Part shown: one piece after another, positions 10,409 through 20,457 of the stretch
Numbering within the stretch: the first letter of the stretch is position 1
Layout of the letters: every line of letters begins with the position of its first letter
Origin: Parastagonospora avenae f. sp. tritici 18332-5
Lineage: Eukaryota; Ascomycota; Dothideomycetes; Pleosporales; Phaeosphaeriaceae
Direction of reading: 5' to 3'
Assembly (NCBI GenBank): GCA_022559985.1
Contig: JAFJTR010000026.1
Coordinates: 1 to 64,000, forward strand
DNA length: 64,000 nt
The notes under the pieces: generated by a model
Seen by the model: only the letters and a program-made list of their open reading frames with translations
What the model was told of the DNA's origin: nothing
The model's database searches: none
Translations under genes and position numbers: made by a program

Positions 10409-11412
10409 ATGCATTTTTCGAGTCTCCTCACTGGCCTGTTGGCCGCCACCACCGTACAGGGTGCAGCGATAGGCACGGACAACCAGCTCATCAAGCGTGC
10501 AGCTCTCACACAGGTCCAAGACTTTGGCAATAACCCGTCGGGGATCAAGATGTTCATCTACGTTCCTCAGAAGCTGCAACCGAAGCCACCAGTCGTGCTG
10601 GTGCTTCATGCATGCGCATGGAACGCGAACAAGTTCTTCGCAACAACAAAATATGGGCAGCTCGCCGATCAGCACGGATATGTCCTCATCTATGGACAAA
10701 CACCGACCGATGGCGCATGCTGGGATGTTTCCTCAAAGCAATCGTTGACTCACGATGGTGGTAGCGACAGCACGGGCCTGGCGAACATGGTGAGGTATGC
10801 ACTCAAGAAGTACAGTGGTGACGCCAGCAAGGTTTATGTTACTGGCGAGTCTTCTGGGGCGATGATGACAGTAAGCGTTTCTCTCTTCCGGGGTTCGTTG
10901 ATGCATCGCACTAAATTTTGGGATAGCAAGTGATGTCGGCCGTGTACCCGGATCTCTTCGCTGCGGCATCCGAATTCAGCGGCGAACCGGCGGGTTGCTT
11001 CTTCACCGGCACAGTCAGAGGGTGGAACAGCCAGTGCGCCGGCGGACAGCTCCACAAAACGCCAGTGCAGTGGGCCGAACAGGTTCGCGCCATGTATCCA
11101 GGGTACACCGGGCAGTACCCAAGAATGCAAGTCTTCCATGGCGATGTCGACAAGACGCTCAACATCGCCAGCTTCAACGAGTCGATCAAGGAATGGTCTG
11201 GTATCTTTGGGTACTCTGGAAATCCGACCCAGACTCAGAACAACAACCCTGACGCGAAGCTTACGAAGTACATCTACGGCGACCGGCTCCAGGGCATCTG
11301 GGGTCATGGTTTCGGCCATGTTGTGCCTACCAATGAGACCGAGGCCTTGAAGTGGTTCGGAATCACTGTAAATGTCTTCTTGCAATCTGCACACGATATG
11401 ACTGACGTATAA
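10409..11412 (+). CDS. Secreted CE1 esterase (acetyl xylan / feruloyl esterase)
   Basis: Two exons, 10409-10870 and 10927-11412, joined by a 56-bp GTAAGC...TAG intron, giving about 315 residues. Residues 1-18 are a signal peptide (MHFSSLLTGLLAATTVQG). The alpha/beta-hydrolase fold shows a VVLVLHACAWN strand-turn, the nucleophile elbow G-E-S-S-G at 146-150 with Ser148, and a late HGFGH region that can supply the catalytic His. The family (PHB depolymerase-type, CAZy CE1) removes acetyl or feruloyl groups from xylan outside the cell. No CBM1 follows. The 3' end is uncertain: a GTAAAT donor at about 11369 and an ACTAG acceptor at about 11415 could splice out the last residues and end the protein shortly after FGIT. 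All catalytic-region motifs are intact, so it is probably active. Confidence 0.85.
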
Positions 11413-12823
11413 CTAGGCCTAGTTGTGGGCGCCGAACGTGGGTGCGGACACTTGAGGAGAAGGTTCGGGATACTATAGGTTCATAGAGTCGCAGCGCGCA
11501 AGATCTAATGACGCGTGTCCGCACGTTATAAATGGAAGCGTATATCGCCAAATTTACCACGTCGTAGCTCTCGTGCAGCCGAGTGTTTGGCCATTTGTTT
11601 GGCTGTTCACTGACAAAGTCTTGAGCATTGCGATGCCTTGAGGCTGGCGTGTAGTGTGCAGTAAGGTAAGGCGTCGCGTCTGGTTAAGACAAGAGGTTAA
11701 AAGCTAAGCGCAACCAAGCTTTGCATCCCAAATGATATCCTTGTCGTTCAATTTCCAAGGTTGTATGTCAGCAATGAGCCCTAGGTGGTGATCAGATAAG
11801 CATCACATCAGGAGCAGCGTTCACTTTTGATGCGCTGTTCATCGTGACACATGCTAGTCTCCTCGACTCGCTAACGCCTAAACGGCGGATAGGATTCGGT
11901 GCCGCTCTCGTAGAGATGACATGTTGCGAAGTAGTGAACCTGGAGGCAATAATGAGCTGTCGCCACGCCAAATACCGTAAGCTCCAGGGCTCGCTCATTA
12001 GGACATCGAGCATACCGAAACGTCGTGAGCTGTGATCGCGAACACCTGTAGCGTTTTGAAATGCTTCGAAGTTCTTGCCAATGCCGGCCTTATTACCGCT
12101 GCCATGAGTCATGGAGCTGCAATCGTCGATGCTGTCGTCGAACGTAGAGCTGCCTAGGTAGGTAATCATTTGCCGGAAGCGTCAAGACCCTGCGGGCTTT
12201 TAAGTTGTGGCGAAGAAGGTCCGCGCTAGCTACAAAGAACCCTCACTCGAAGTCACGATTCTTGTACTCCGGAGTATGGATGATGAAGTGACGTTCTGCT
12301 CGTTGTGCCGGGTGGCAAAACACGTACGGCGTCTAACCAACGAAACAGAATCGTGGAGGGAATGACGCGGCACTTTGCACAACTCACTAAATATTTCCAG
12401 TCCGTTTCCAAGGTTGCATCTCGGCTTGCATCTTATTTAGTACTTCGTGCATGTTTAGCCCCACGAGCCGTCGCATCTAGATCTCCAAGATGGTCTTGGA
12501 GTAACATGGGTAGAGTTTCGACTCAGGCAGCCACAGGGTAGACTAAGTCCAAAAACGTACATCGCGCACTGCATCTAGCATCTGTCCCGTCAGAATAAAT
12601 GGCCAAACAGCCGCATTGGGCAAGCTAGTCACGTTGTCCTATACTTGATGAGTACAGCTGAGATATGTGCCAACCATGGTCCATGCTGCAAGTTGTAGGC
12701 TTATGGTGCTTTTATGGGCTTGAAAATTTGAACTATATGTATGTATATATGCCCTAATGTCCAAGATAGGCGCGACCAACTTCCTGTACACTCATCATTC
12801 GTGTTTCGCACTTCACCATCCTT
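11413..12823. other. Intergenic, no gene recognised
   Basis: About 1.4 kb with scattered short open frames on both strands and no recognisable protein motif. May contain decayed sequence, as its neighbour on the right is a pseudogene. Confidence 0.45.
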
Positions 12824-13843
12824 GTGGCGACCACTGTCGGCGTCAGCGCCAGTCCCACTCCACCATCGGCTCCCAGGAATTGCTACCTTCCCAAGCGACT
12901 CATTGCGCTTGAGGAGCGTGTCGTCTCACCACCTCTCGAAGCTGAAGTCATTGTATCTGGTGTTACCAATCGAAGTGCACCTGGTATGCTCGACAAGCTG
13001 AAGGATGTAGGTGCCAGTCGAATCGCCGCCATGGACGCTGGCATGCTCTTGCTTATGGTGCTTTCCCAGCAGTCTACATCCGGTCTCGACAACATCGAAC
13101 GCTGTCGCAAAGCAAATGATGATGTTGCATCTGCTATCGCGGCATATCCAAAACGATACGTTGGTTTTGCTAAGATCCTAATGGCTCTTCCCGAAGACGC
13201 AGCCGCGGAAGTTCAACGCGCCATCACAAGACTTGGCTTCAAGGGCGCCATGATCTGGAACCATCTCAAAGACGGTACGTACTACGACTCGGCGCGCTTC
13301 GATCTGGTCTTCGCCATGGCCAAGAAGCTTGATGTCCCAATCTACCTCCACCCTGCTGCTCCCACGGCCGACATAGCCTCAAATATGTACGCTGGAAACT
13401 ATCCCGCGACAAGGGCAGGAAGACTGGCTACCAACTCGTGGGACTGGCATGTCGGCGTCGGAACACATGTGTTGTGACTGTACGGCGCTGGACTTTTCGA
13501 TCGCTTCCCGAAGCTCAAGCTGATCATTGGGCACAATGGAGAGGATCTGCCCATGTTCATTGATCGAATCGACTCTACTGGATCGCGAAATGATACGTAA
13601 TTTGATCACATCTAGAACACCAACATCTAGAATACCACGAGTGCCTTCTTTACTGTGCGCGCATTTCAGCAATTGAGGCAAGTGACTCCGATTGAAAGGA
13701 TCATGTACTCCGTGGACTATCCCTTCAGCAGCATGAGCGATATATGGAAGTTCGTGGAACAGCTGGCGGAAGAAAAGGTCCTGAAAAACGAAGAGATGGA
13801 CATGTTCGCGCACAAGAATGCAGAAAGATTGTTGAAACTTTGA
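12824..13843 (+). pseudogene. Amidohydrolase-2 family decarboxylase pseudogene
   Basis: Resembles 2,3-dihydroxybenzoate / gamma-resorcylate decarboxylase-type metal-dependent hydrolases. Visible features are an N-terminal RLIALEERV where active members have a metal-binding E-x-H or E-E-H, IYLHPAAP in mid-protein (metal-binding His region), GHNGEDLPMF, and the C-terminal MYSVDYPFSS strand with the catalytic Asp. The frame is broken by TGA at 13475-13477, where the family has Arg (CGA to TGA), and by three further stops at about 13598-13632 just before the NTNI/TTS motif. The first open codon is a GTG, so no ATG start remains. The Glu-Glu-Arg in place of Glu-Glu-His is a further sign of lost function. 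Confidence 0.75.
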
Positions 13844-13933
13844 AAACAGAACGAGAAGGAGAACGTGGAGAACGCGAGAAGACCGCAGGCAATGTAAATA
13901 AAATTTTCGGCGAGGACGCACGGTATTACGGAA

Positions 13934-14911
13934 TCAACTCCCACTACTTTCACCATTTAATGCCTTCCACTGGAACCCGTCGCTCCTAGACCACCGTGAA
14001 GGCCCTTCACTATCGTAGTGGCAGTCTAACAAGAGTGTATTGAAGCCGTCTCCAGCGTAGTAAGCCGGTCGTTGTTTTGACATGGTCACCCACTCTTGCC
14101 GCTCCATGTCGAAGCCTGCACTAGCCCACGGTAGATTCTGCCAAGTTTGTTCTGTGGTGATCTTGACTCTCGGTGTTTTGCTTCCATACGGGCGACGACT
14201 CCTGTCATTCTGAGCAATCCATTGCCTCTCTTGTTCATGCGCATCCGGGTCATCTTCCACAGAAAGGCCTTGGAGGAAGAATTGTACGCGTGCTCTGCAC
14301 CCTCGTGTCATGCGGCTTTCCACAAGATCCCATAGCATGCCCAGCGTGACAAATTCCCGAATTTGATACTGATGACCCCAGCCGCCGCTGCTGCCGTTGA
14401 AGATACGGCGCGCAAACCAAGACCCGGCGATTCCTGACCGATCGTGAGCCCACTCGTGCCACCAGTCGATGCGAGATATAGGCGGTTGAGAGACGAGCAT
14501 CTTGCGCCACGATGCTTCCTGACGAGCAAAAGCACGTCGCGAAGGCGCATGCATGGACGCAATCCGTGCCCAGGGCAACGAGGTAAGGTCCTCTGGGCGT
14601 GAAAAGCTAGCTCGTAACGGTACGTGTTCTGCAGCTGGTCCCACTACCAGCACTGGTGCAAAGTACGATAGCATTGGATTGAGCACGCGTTCAACGCCTT
14701 CCTGCTCGTTGACGGGTTTTAGGAAGAGGTGCTGTTGAAGTAGCGTGGACCGCTTAATAGCCTCATTCCAAGTCCGACAAACCATTGAGCAATTGAGTAG
14801 TGCGCTGGTAGTGCATTGGTTGAGAAAGACTTCGACAAGCTCAGTTATATTGAAGAACGTGCTGCAGGCCTCGAAAGAAGAGGCACGTGACTGAGATTCA
14901 CGCGACGACAT
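13934..14911 (-). CDS. F-box-like protein
   Basis: Single-exon frame of 325 residues from ATG 14911. Residues about 20-60 form an F-box-like helical motif (FNITELVEVFLNQCTTSALLNCSMVCRTWNEAIKRS) of the type that binds Skp1 in SCF ubiquitin ligases. The rest is a Trp-rich region found in many Pezizomycotina F-box proteins, with a WWHEWAHDRSGIAG segment and a GMLWDLVESR helix. The target is unknown. The 3' end lies 90 bp from the stop of the convergent decarboxylase pseudogene. No disruption is visible. Confidence 0.75.
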   Translation of the reverse strand: MSSRESQSRASSFEACSTFFNITELVEVFLNQCTTSALLNCSMVCRTWNEAIKRSTLLQQHLFLKPVNEQEGVERVLNPMLSYFAPVLVVGPAAEHVPLRASFSRPEDLTSLPWARIASMHAPSRRAFARQEASWRKMLVSQPPISRIDWWHEWAHDRSGIAGSWFARRIFNGSSGGWGHQYQIREFVTLGMLWDLVESRMTRGCRARVQFFLQGLSVEDDPDAHEQERQWIAQNDRSRRPYGSKTPRVKITTEQTWQNLPWASAGFDMERQEWVTMSKQRPAYYAGDGFNTLLLDCHYDSEGPSRWSRSDGFQWKALNGESSGS

Positions 14912-15447
14912 AATGGATTCAGTAAAAAAGCTTCTTGTGTTCCTATGTGCGTAGTAGAGATGGTAATGGTTGTGGGTGACGAAGTAGAGTTAAAGCGAAA
15001 GAAACGATTGATGAATTGAGGATCCCATAAGAGCATGCTAGTAGTACTTGCTTCTTAATTGAGCGAGACAGTCGACTATGGATAATGCAGATATCACGCT
15101 ATTGCTTGAGGCGTGCGATAAGGCTGTGCAAGCAACGAGATCATTGAAAGTATGGTTGGTGGAGCTCGGGGGCGCTGAAGCCACGCACACCGCTGGTCGC
15201 CTGAATTCAGTCGGGGTGGCTGTAACTAGCCCCTGGCGCCGCTGCCTCCCCGCTAAATCGAAGGTCGTGCACTTGAGGCCACCAGAGCATCACCAGAAAT
15301 AACATCGGAATACGATTCAATGTGCAAAATGACATCGACCAATTAATGTGCTTTTGTTTAGCGTGGCAACTAAAGAGCACAGGGACGCATCAGCCCAACA
15401 CTGATTCACGACTTCCGTGCAGCTAACCGCTGAGCCTCACGCCCTGT
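14912..15447. other. Intergenic, no gene recognised
   Basis: Upstream region of the F-box gene and downstream flank of the P450 remnant. An open frame at 15078-15302 (74 codons from a real ATG) has an acidic start and no recognisable motif; it is probably chance. Confidence 0.4.
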
Positions 15448-16300
15448 TTACCGCCTCGTCCACTTCAGCTTAACCTCCCTCGGCTTATTGATCTGCAGCG
15501 TCAACACTAGTTGACTATCCTGCAGAATGCCCAACAACTTTTCTCTTGCTTGCTCCACACTCTGCCCCTTCTCAGCCACCGGCTCAACTCTGCATTTCCC
15601 AAACAGCGTCATGACAACCGACATGAACTCTACTTAAAACATTTTCTGGCCGGGGCAAGAACGCGGGCCGCTGGACCATGGCATAAAGGTACCTCGAGGC
15701 TGAACATACATTGAGTCCTGACCTTCTGGAAACCAACGTGTGGGCTTCAAGTCCTTGGTGTCTGCACCCCATGTTGAGCGTGATGTATGCAGCGTGATGT
15801 ATGCAACGCCATGGTGTTGATGTGGACGGCGCATGGCGCTTAGAGAACGAATAAGTCGGACTTAGGATTTGATGGAAAGATGGTCTGGTTCGTTTCGACA
15901 GTGCGGATTAACATGCTCACCGCTGGGTAGAGGCGCAGCGTCTCAAATATGAAAGCCAGACAGCGCGTCAACTTTGGAAAGATGGTTATGTATTCTTCCA
16001 GCGACATCTGTTCGTTATCTTAAACTCCAAGCACAACATCGATCTCAGCCTGTATCCAGGCTTGCCATTCCGGGTAGGCTGCGAGGAGGCAAATCGCTTA
16101 AGACATTGTCTTTGACGTGGTGTCGAAGCCCGCGGCAGTAAAGATGAAGAGGTTTCCGGCGATCTCTTCGTCCGTGAGATATTGCTTGTTGCCGCCAGTC
16201 GCTATATACTTTTCAGATGAGCCATGATGATCGTCTTGCCCTTGCCTTGGTCTGAGAAAGATATTCCCGGTTGAAAAGATGGTGCTGCTAAGAAGGGGCC
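15448..16300 (-). pseudogene. Cytochrome P450 pseudogene, C-terminal half only
   Basis: On the minus strand a P450 can be followed from about 16300 to a stop at 15448. It shows the I-helix GNLFIFTAAGFDTTSK, the K-helix E-T-L-R, the heme loop F-M-P-W-S-S-G-P-R-S-C-P-G-Q with the Cys ligand, and a C-terminal VEFMSVVMTLF helix. At least four in-frame stops (TAA after TMS, after VLGV, after LFVL and after GQKMF) and a frameshift near 16230 break it. No N-terminal half (membrane anchor, C-helix) is present upstream on this strand. The fragment starts about where the P450 piece at 22865-24183 ends, see findings. Confidence 0.75.
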
Positions 16301-17260
16301 TAAGGCACAACCGTGCCGCGAAGTTGACATTGAGAGTCCTGCTGCGATAACACCACTTTCTTCTTTCGATTGAAGAACGGGGTACTCAAATAACACCACC
16401 CACACAGCATGTTGAAGGTGAAGAACGGACCGCAAGGAAGATACCCAAGACGAACATACGCCGTAATGCCGATGCTGATTCTAGCTCCCCTCAAAATGAA
16501 CTTTTTGCGATGCCCTGGGCAATATTTGCGCTGCGAAACAAGATCATGGAGGTTTGCTCAGCCTTTCTCCGCATACTTTGGTCGAAAACGTCGCTTGCAT
16601 CAGACTTGCCAGTGGTCTATGATGAGAGACTCAATAATAGGCACATGGAAGTGGGATTGAATTGGTTATCAATTGCTATCGGAAACTCAGGTGAGTTGAT
16701 GGGGATGGAAACGGGCTAATCCCTAACAGGCAGGTTCCTTGGCAGCACGTGACTGCTCTCAAGGGCAGGACCTGGAGGCTGCCGAACAGTCTAAGGAAGA
16801 GGACGAGTGCGCATCGATCATCGCAATACCTACGATTATCTGGAATGTGTCAGTATACTCCCAAGACCTATATATGATCAATGGTGGTACACATACTTCA
16901 AAACACATACAGATTGTTTTCCGTTCCCAGCAGCGTGGAATTTCTCGAGCTGGCTGCTGGATGGCCATGCATCGTTGCCGATTTGGCGCGCTCGTGGCCT
17001 TTAGCCTATACGTTCGACTAATTAGTGTACGTTGTGGCTGCGGGCAGTTTCGGGTAAATGCAGGCGCATTGCGCTTTGGGGAAGCCGTGGGTATGTTCGA
17101 CCCCACATGAAGGGACATCATACGTATGTTGGTGGCGTTGCGATCACTTCCACTACATGAGGCCCACTACGTGCGAAGTAATCGAAAGCCACTACTGTTC
17201 CCATGACCACGTTCGAAATCTTTTCAGTCAACAGTTCAAGAAGTTGGAAGTGTAGACGTC
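16301..17260. other. Intergenic, no gene recognised
   Basis: Short open frames on both strands with no family resemblance, between the P450 remnant and the oxidoreductase gene. The last 300 bp hold the promoter region of the latter. Confidence 0.45.
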
Positions 17261-18512
17261 ATGGCTCCCATCAAGGTTGGAGTAATTGGTTACGGCTTTG
17301 CAGCAAAGAGTTTCCATTTGCCTTTCGTGAATGCACTTCCAGATTACGAAGTCGTTGCAATCCTGCAACGAGCCGAAGCGCCCCTGGACGCCGGCTCCGT
17401 GGCGAAAGGAACCCACTGCACCGTCGACTTCCCCAGTGTTAAGCACCACAGAACAGCAGAAGCATTCTTTGCAGACGCAGATATCGCGTTCGTCGTCATT
17501 GCATCGCATGCTGATACTCACGTCTTATTCGCGGAGCAGGCACTGAAGGCGGGCAAGCACGGTGCGTTTCGAGTTGATGGACCTGCAAACTTGGAATTGG
17601 AGGCTGACTTGACAGTGATCATCGACAAGCCATTTGCGAGGTCGACTGAGGAAGCCGACTCAGTCATCGCGCTGTCCAACGAGAAAGGACTTATCTTGAC
17701 TTGCTTCCAGAACCGCAGATACGTAGGGCATGCCCCCGTCTCCTCACCGTAGCTCCATATTGTACTGACAGCATGCACAGGACGGCGATTTCCTGACAGT
17801 GCAGGAGATCTTGAACAAGGACGCGCTCGGCGACGTGAACGAAGCCGAGATACACTATGATTTTGATCAAGCGCCGTGGCTGAAGTTCATGAAAGGCAAA
17901 GAGTACACCGCTGGCGATGGGCATACCTTCGGCCTGGGAACGCACAGCCTCGACCAAGCGTACATGCTCTTCGGCCGACCCGCATCAGTAACGGGCTTCT
18001 TCCGCGTGCAGCGGGGCATCGAAAGTGAGGTAGAGGACTCATTCACGATCATTCTCCAATACGATGGCGCGCAAAAAAGCTTGCTGGTGACGGTGAAGAC
18101 ATGTGTTGTCTCGCCGATGGCGCAACAGCTCAAGTTCTGGATTCGCGGAACAAGAGGATCGTACATCAAGCACCAGCAGAGGAGTTCTTGTCCGCAAGAG
18201 GAGGACATCGCACGAGGCGCGCAACCACTGGACCCCGACTTCGCCGCAGAACCTGATGCGCTTCGTGGTATACTTGCGACGTATGACGAGTTCGATCAAA
18301 GCATACAAAGCTTCGATGAGGCGTCGCAGCGATATGTTGGAAAGTGGCCTACAGCGCGTGGGCACTGGATGCAGCTCTACCAGAACGTCGCCGATGCAAT
18401 CAACGGGAAAGCCGAGTTGGCGGTTAAGGCTACGCAAGTGCGCGATGTGCTGAGGATAATTGAACTCGCGAGAGAGTCGCACGAGAAAAGAATTACTGTT
18501 ATGTGGAAGTAG
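17261..18512 (+). CDS. Gfo/Idh/MocA family NAD(P)-dependent oxidoreductase
   Basis: Three exons, 17261-17561, 17616-17722 and 17781-18512, separated by 54-bp (GTGCGT...ACAG) and 58-bp (GTAGGG...ACAG, branch TACTGAC) introns; 379 residues, frame sums agree. The N-terminal Rossmann fold starts VGVIGYGFAAKSFHLP. The family's EKP motif appears as DKPFA with its lysine, immediately after intron 1. The C-terminal domain has the G-T-H-x-x-D motif (GLGTHSLDQAYMLFG) whose His and Asp act in catalysis in relatives. Members oxidise or reduce sugars, inositols or similar polyols in the cytosol; the substrate cannot be told. It is intact although both flanks hold decayed genes. Confidence 0.88.
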
Positions 18513-19171
18513 AGCAATCCTATAACGAATTCTGCAAAAAAACTAGTATGCTCGCGAGACAACGATAAGTTAGCTGCAACATGGTTTTGTTCAGCCCTAC
18601 CGTCTGTATATAGTTTAACACAGCGTGACGATCGCAGGGCAAGCGATATAATTGGTTAATCATCTGTAGAACGATGACTGGACTCCAGTCATACTGCTTA
18701 CAGGAGTGGAGCCGCATTCGCTAGCAACTGTAGAAAGTTAACGGTTTGGTATACAGTATAGTTTAGTCGCATTGTACTAGCTTGTAATCGCATTTGCTAA
18801 CTAATAAGCAGAAGTATCAGCGTGATTGAAGATAACCTTAGCAGCGTGGACAATAGTGCCGCTAGATATCGATCTCACGTGCCGGTTCGACAAGTAGTTG
18901 AACGGTCATTCACGATTCTTGGCGTCAGCACTTTGATAGACGTAAGCGGTGTGTGAATCAGCTTCATGGTCATCTCATCCTCTACTTCTTGACTAGGACA
19001 ATGGTATATCTCCTAGTCACATCTCAAGAGCTTACAGGCTTTGACTTACAATCCTTTGTCTAACTTTAGTCAAAGCACATTCCAGCTCATCTTCAGCATC
19101 ATCACTCAGCGCTTGTCCCAGCATCTCTATCCACATCCTCCCCAACCCTACCTAAGAAAGTCACTAAGAAC
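18513..19171. other. Intergenic, no gene recognised
   Basis: AT-richer stretch with stops in all frames; nothing recognised beyond the 3' flank of the oxidoreductase. Confidence 0.45.
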
Positions 19172-19943
19172 CTACAAATTCCTCCTCCCTATTCTCCTAG
19201 CCGCATACACCGCAAACATAATCCTCTTAAACCACCCCTCAAACTCCTCCCGCTCAATCACCACCTTCATCTCCCTCGCCACCACCCCCGCCGGACACCC
19301 ATACGCCCCACACCCCATTTCCCCCAACACAAGACACTTCACCCCAGCCCCCGCCGCCATGCGCAACACAAGCACCATCCTCTCCCTCAAATCCTCTAAA
19401 TCACTCTCATTCGCAAAACCCTCCCCATCATCCGTGAGTTTCGGCTGACACGGAGCCGCGACGGGAATCACATCCAGTACATGCGGCTGGATTAAGTCGA
19501 CGCAGTTATTCTCTCAAGTGTCTTTGAATACTACCACGCTAGACGAAGAAACTCCCTTACACGACCCTTCCCCGAGATTTGCCCACGGATACCATTCCGC
19601 CTTCAGCGTGGCGTATAGCGTCGAGGAATAACACAACGCTTCTTCCTGCGTCGTGGAGAGTGTGTAGCGCCAGCCGCCGCCGGGCTAGTAGTTACTTGCG
19701 AGGTTTAATACACCTATTTTTCCGGTTGTAAGTGGATGCGTCGGAGTTGTGGACTGTGATGGGCGCGAGGGTGATGTTTAGATAGTTAGCCCGCGATTTG
19801 GAAAGGGGTGGGAGTTGCGAGGATATGAAGTGGAAGTCGAGAGATGCGCCTGGTGTGGATGAGGTTATGGAGGGAGAGCGGGAGATTGTGTTTTCGCAGA
19901 TTCTGCGGCGTGTTTGGAGGTCGAGCATTTTCAGCGTTGTCAA
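19172..19943 (-). pseudogene. PARG-like macrodomain (TIGR02452/DUF2263) pseudogene
   Basis: The family's landmarks occur in order on the minus strand: R-R-R-I-C-E-N-T near the start, LPPLSKS, ITVHNSDAS, then after a one-base frameshift at about 19722 GVLNLASNY, P-G-G-G-W, EEALCYSSTLYATL, VIPVAAPCQP, and finally LGEMGCGAYGCPAGVVA with EFEGWF. This is the microbial poly(ADP-ribose) glycohydrolase-like fold, in which the GGGW loop and adjacent acidic residues (QEEA here) bind ADP-ribose. Two stops interrupt: TAG just before PGGGW and TGA after VVFKDT, each one C-to-T change from Gln or Arg. It cannot give a full product. Confidence 0.75.
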
Positions 19944-20457
19944 GCGTAGAGATTAAGGAGAATCATGATGTATTAGGCTATGGGAAAGAGAGCCTCTATA
20001 CGCAAAAGAGAGAGGGTGAAGGAACTAGGCCGAAACAGGCCTAGGTGAAAACGGAACCTGGGTCATCAATCATGCGCCAAGGGATAAGCCCTATGGCCGA
20101 CAAGCGTTAAAGTTGATTTTGATGTTGATGTTGATCGCAGTCCAACCTGATAGGTTTAAGTAAACCGGGGATTTATTTAGGTGCATGGTGTGGTTGCCTA
20201 GATCCGCCACTTCTCGCGCCTGTCATCTCCAAACAAGCCACGATCTTCAGGCGGCATCGTCTAGATGCTTATTTGAGGCGTATCATGCTTAGTATGCTCA
20301 CATCAGCGCTATGCTGTAGTGCGCACTCGTGTTGGGTGAGTCGCGACGGGCGTAACTTTAAACAGCCTGAAATGACGAGACCGCGCAATGCAACTAGAAA
20401 GTATCGTACGACACATAAATCGTTCTTTGCATCTGCAATTCTTCACTACCTTAACGT
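19944..20457. other. Intergenic, no gene recognised
   Basis: About 500 bp between two decayed genes that diverge from here. A GATGTT hexamer-like run lies at about 20115-20133. Confidence 0.4.
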
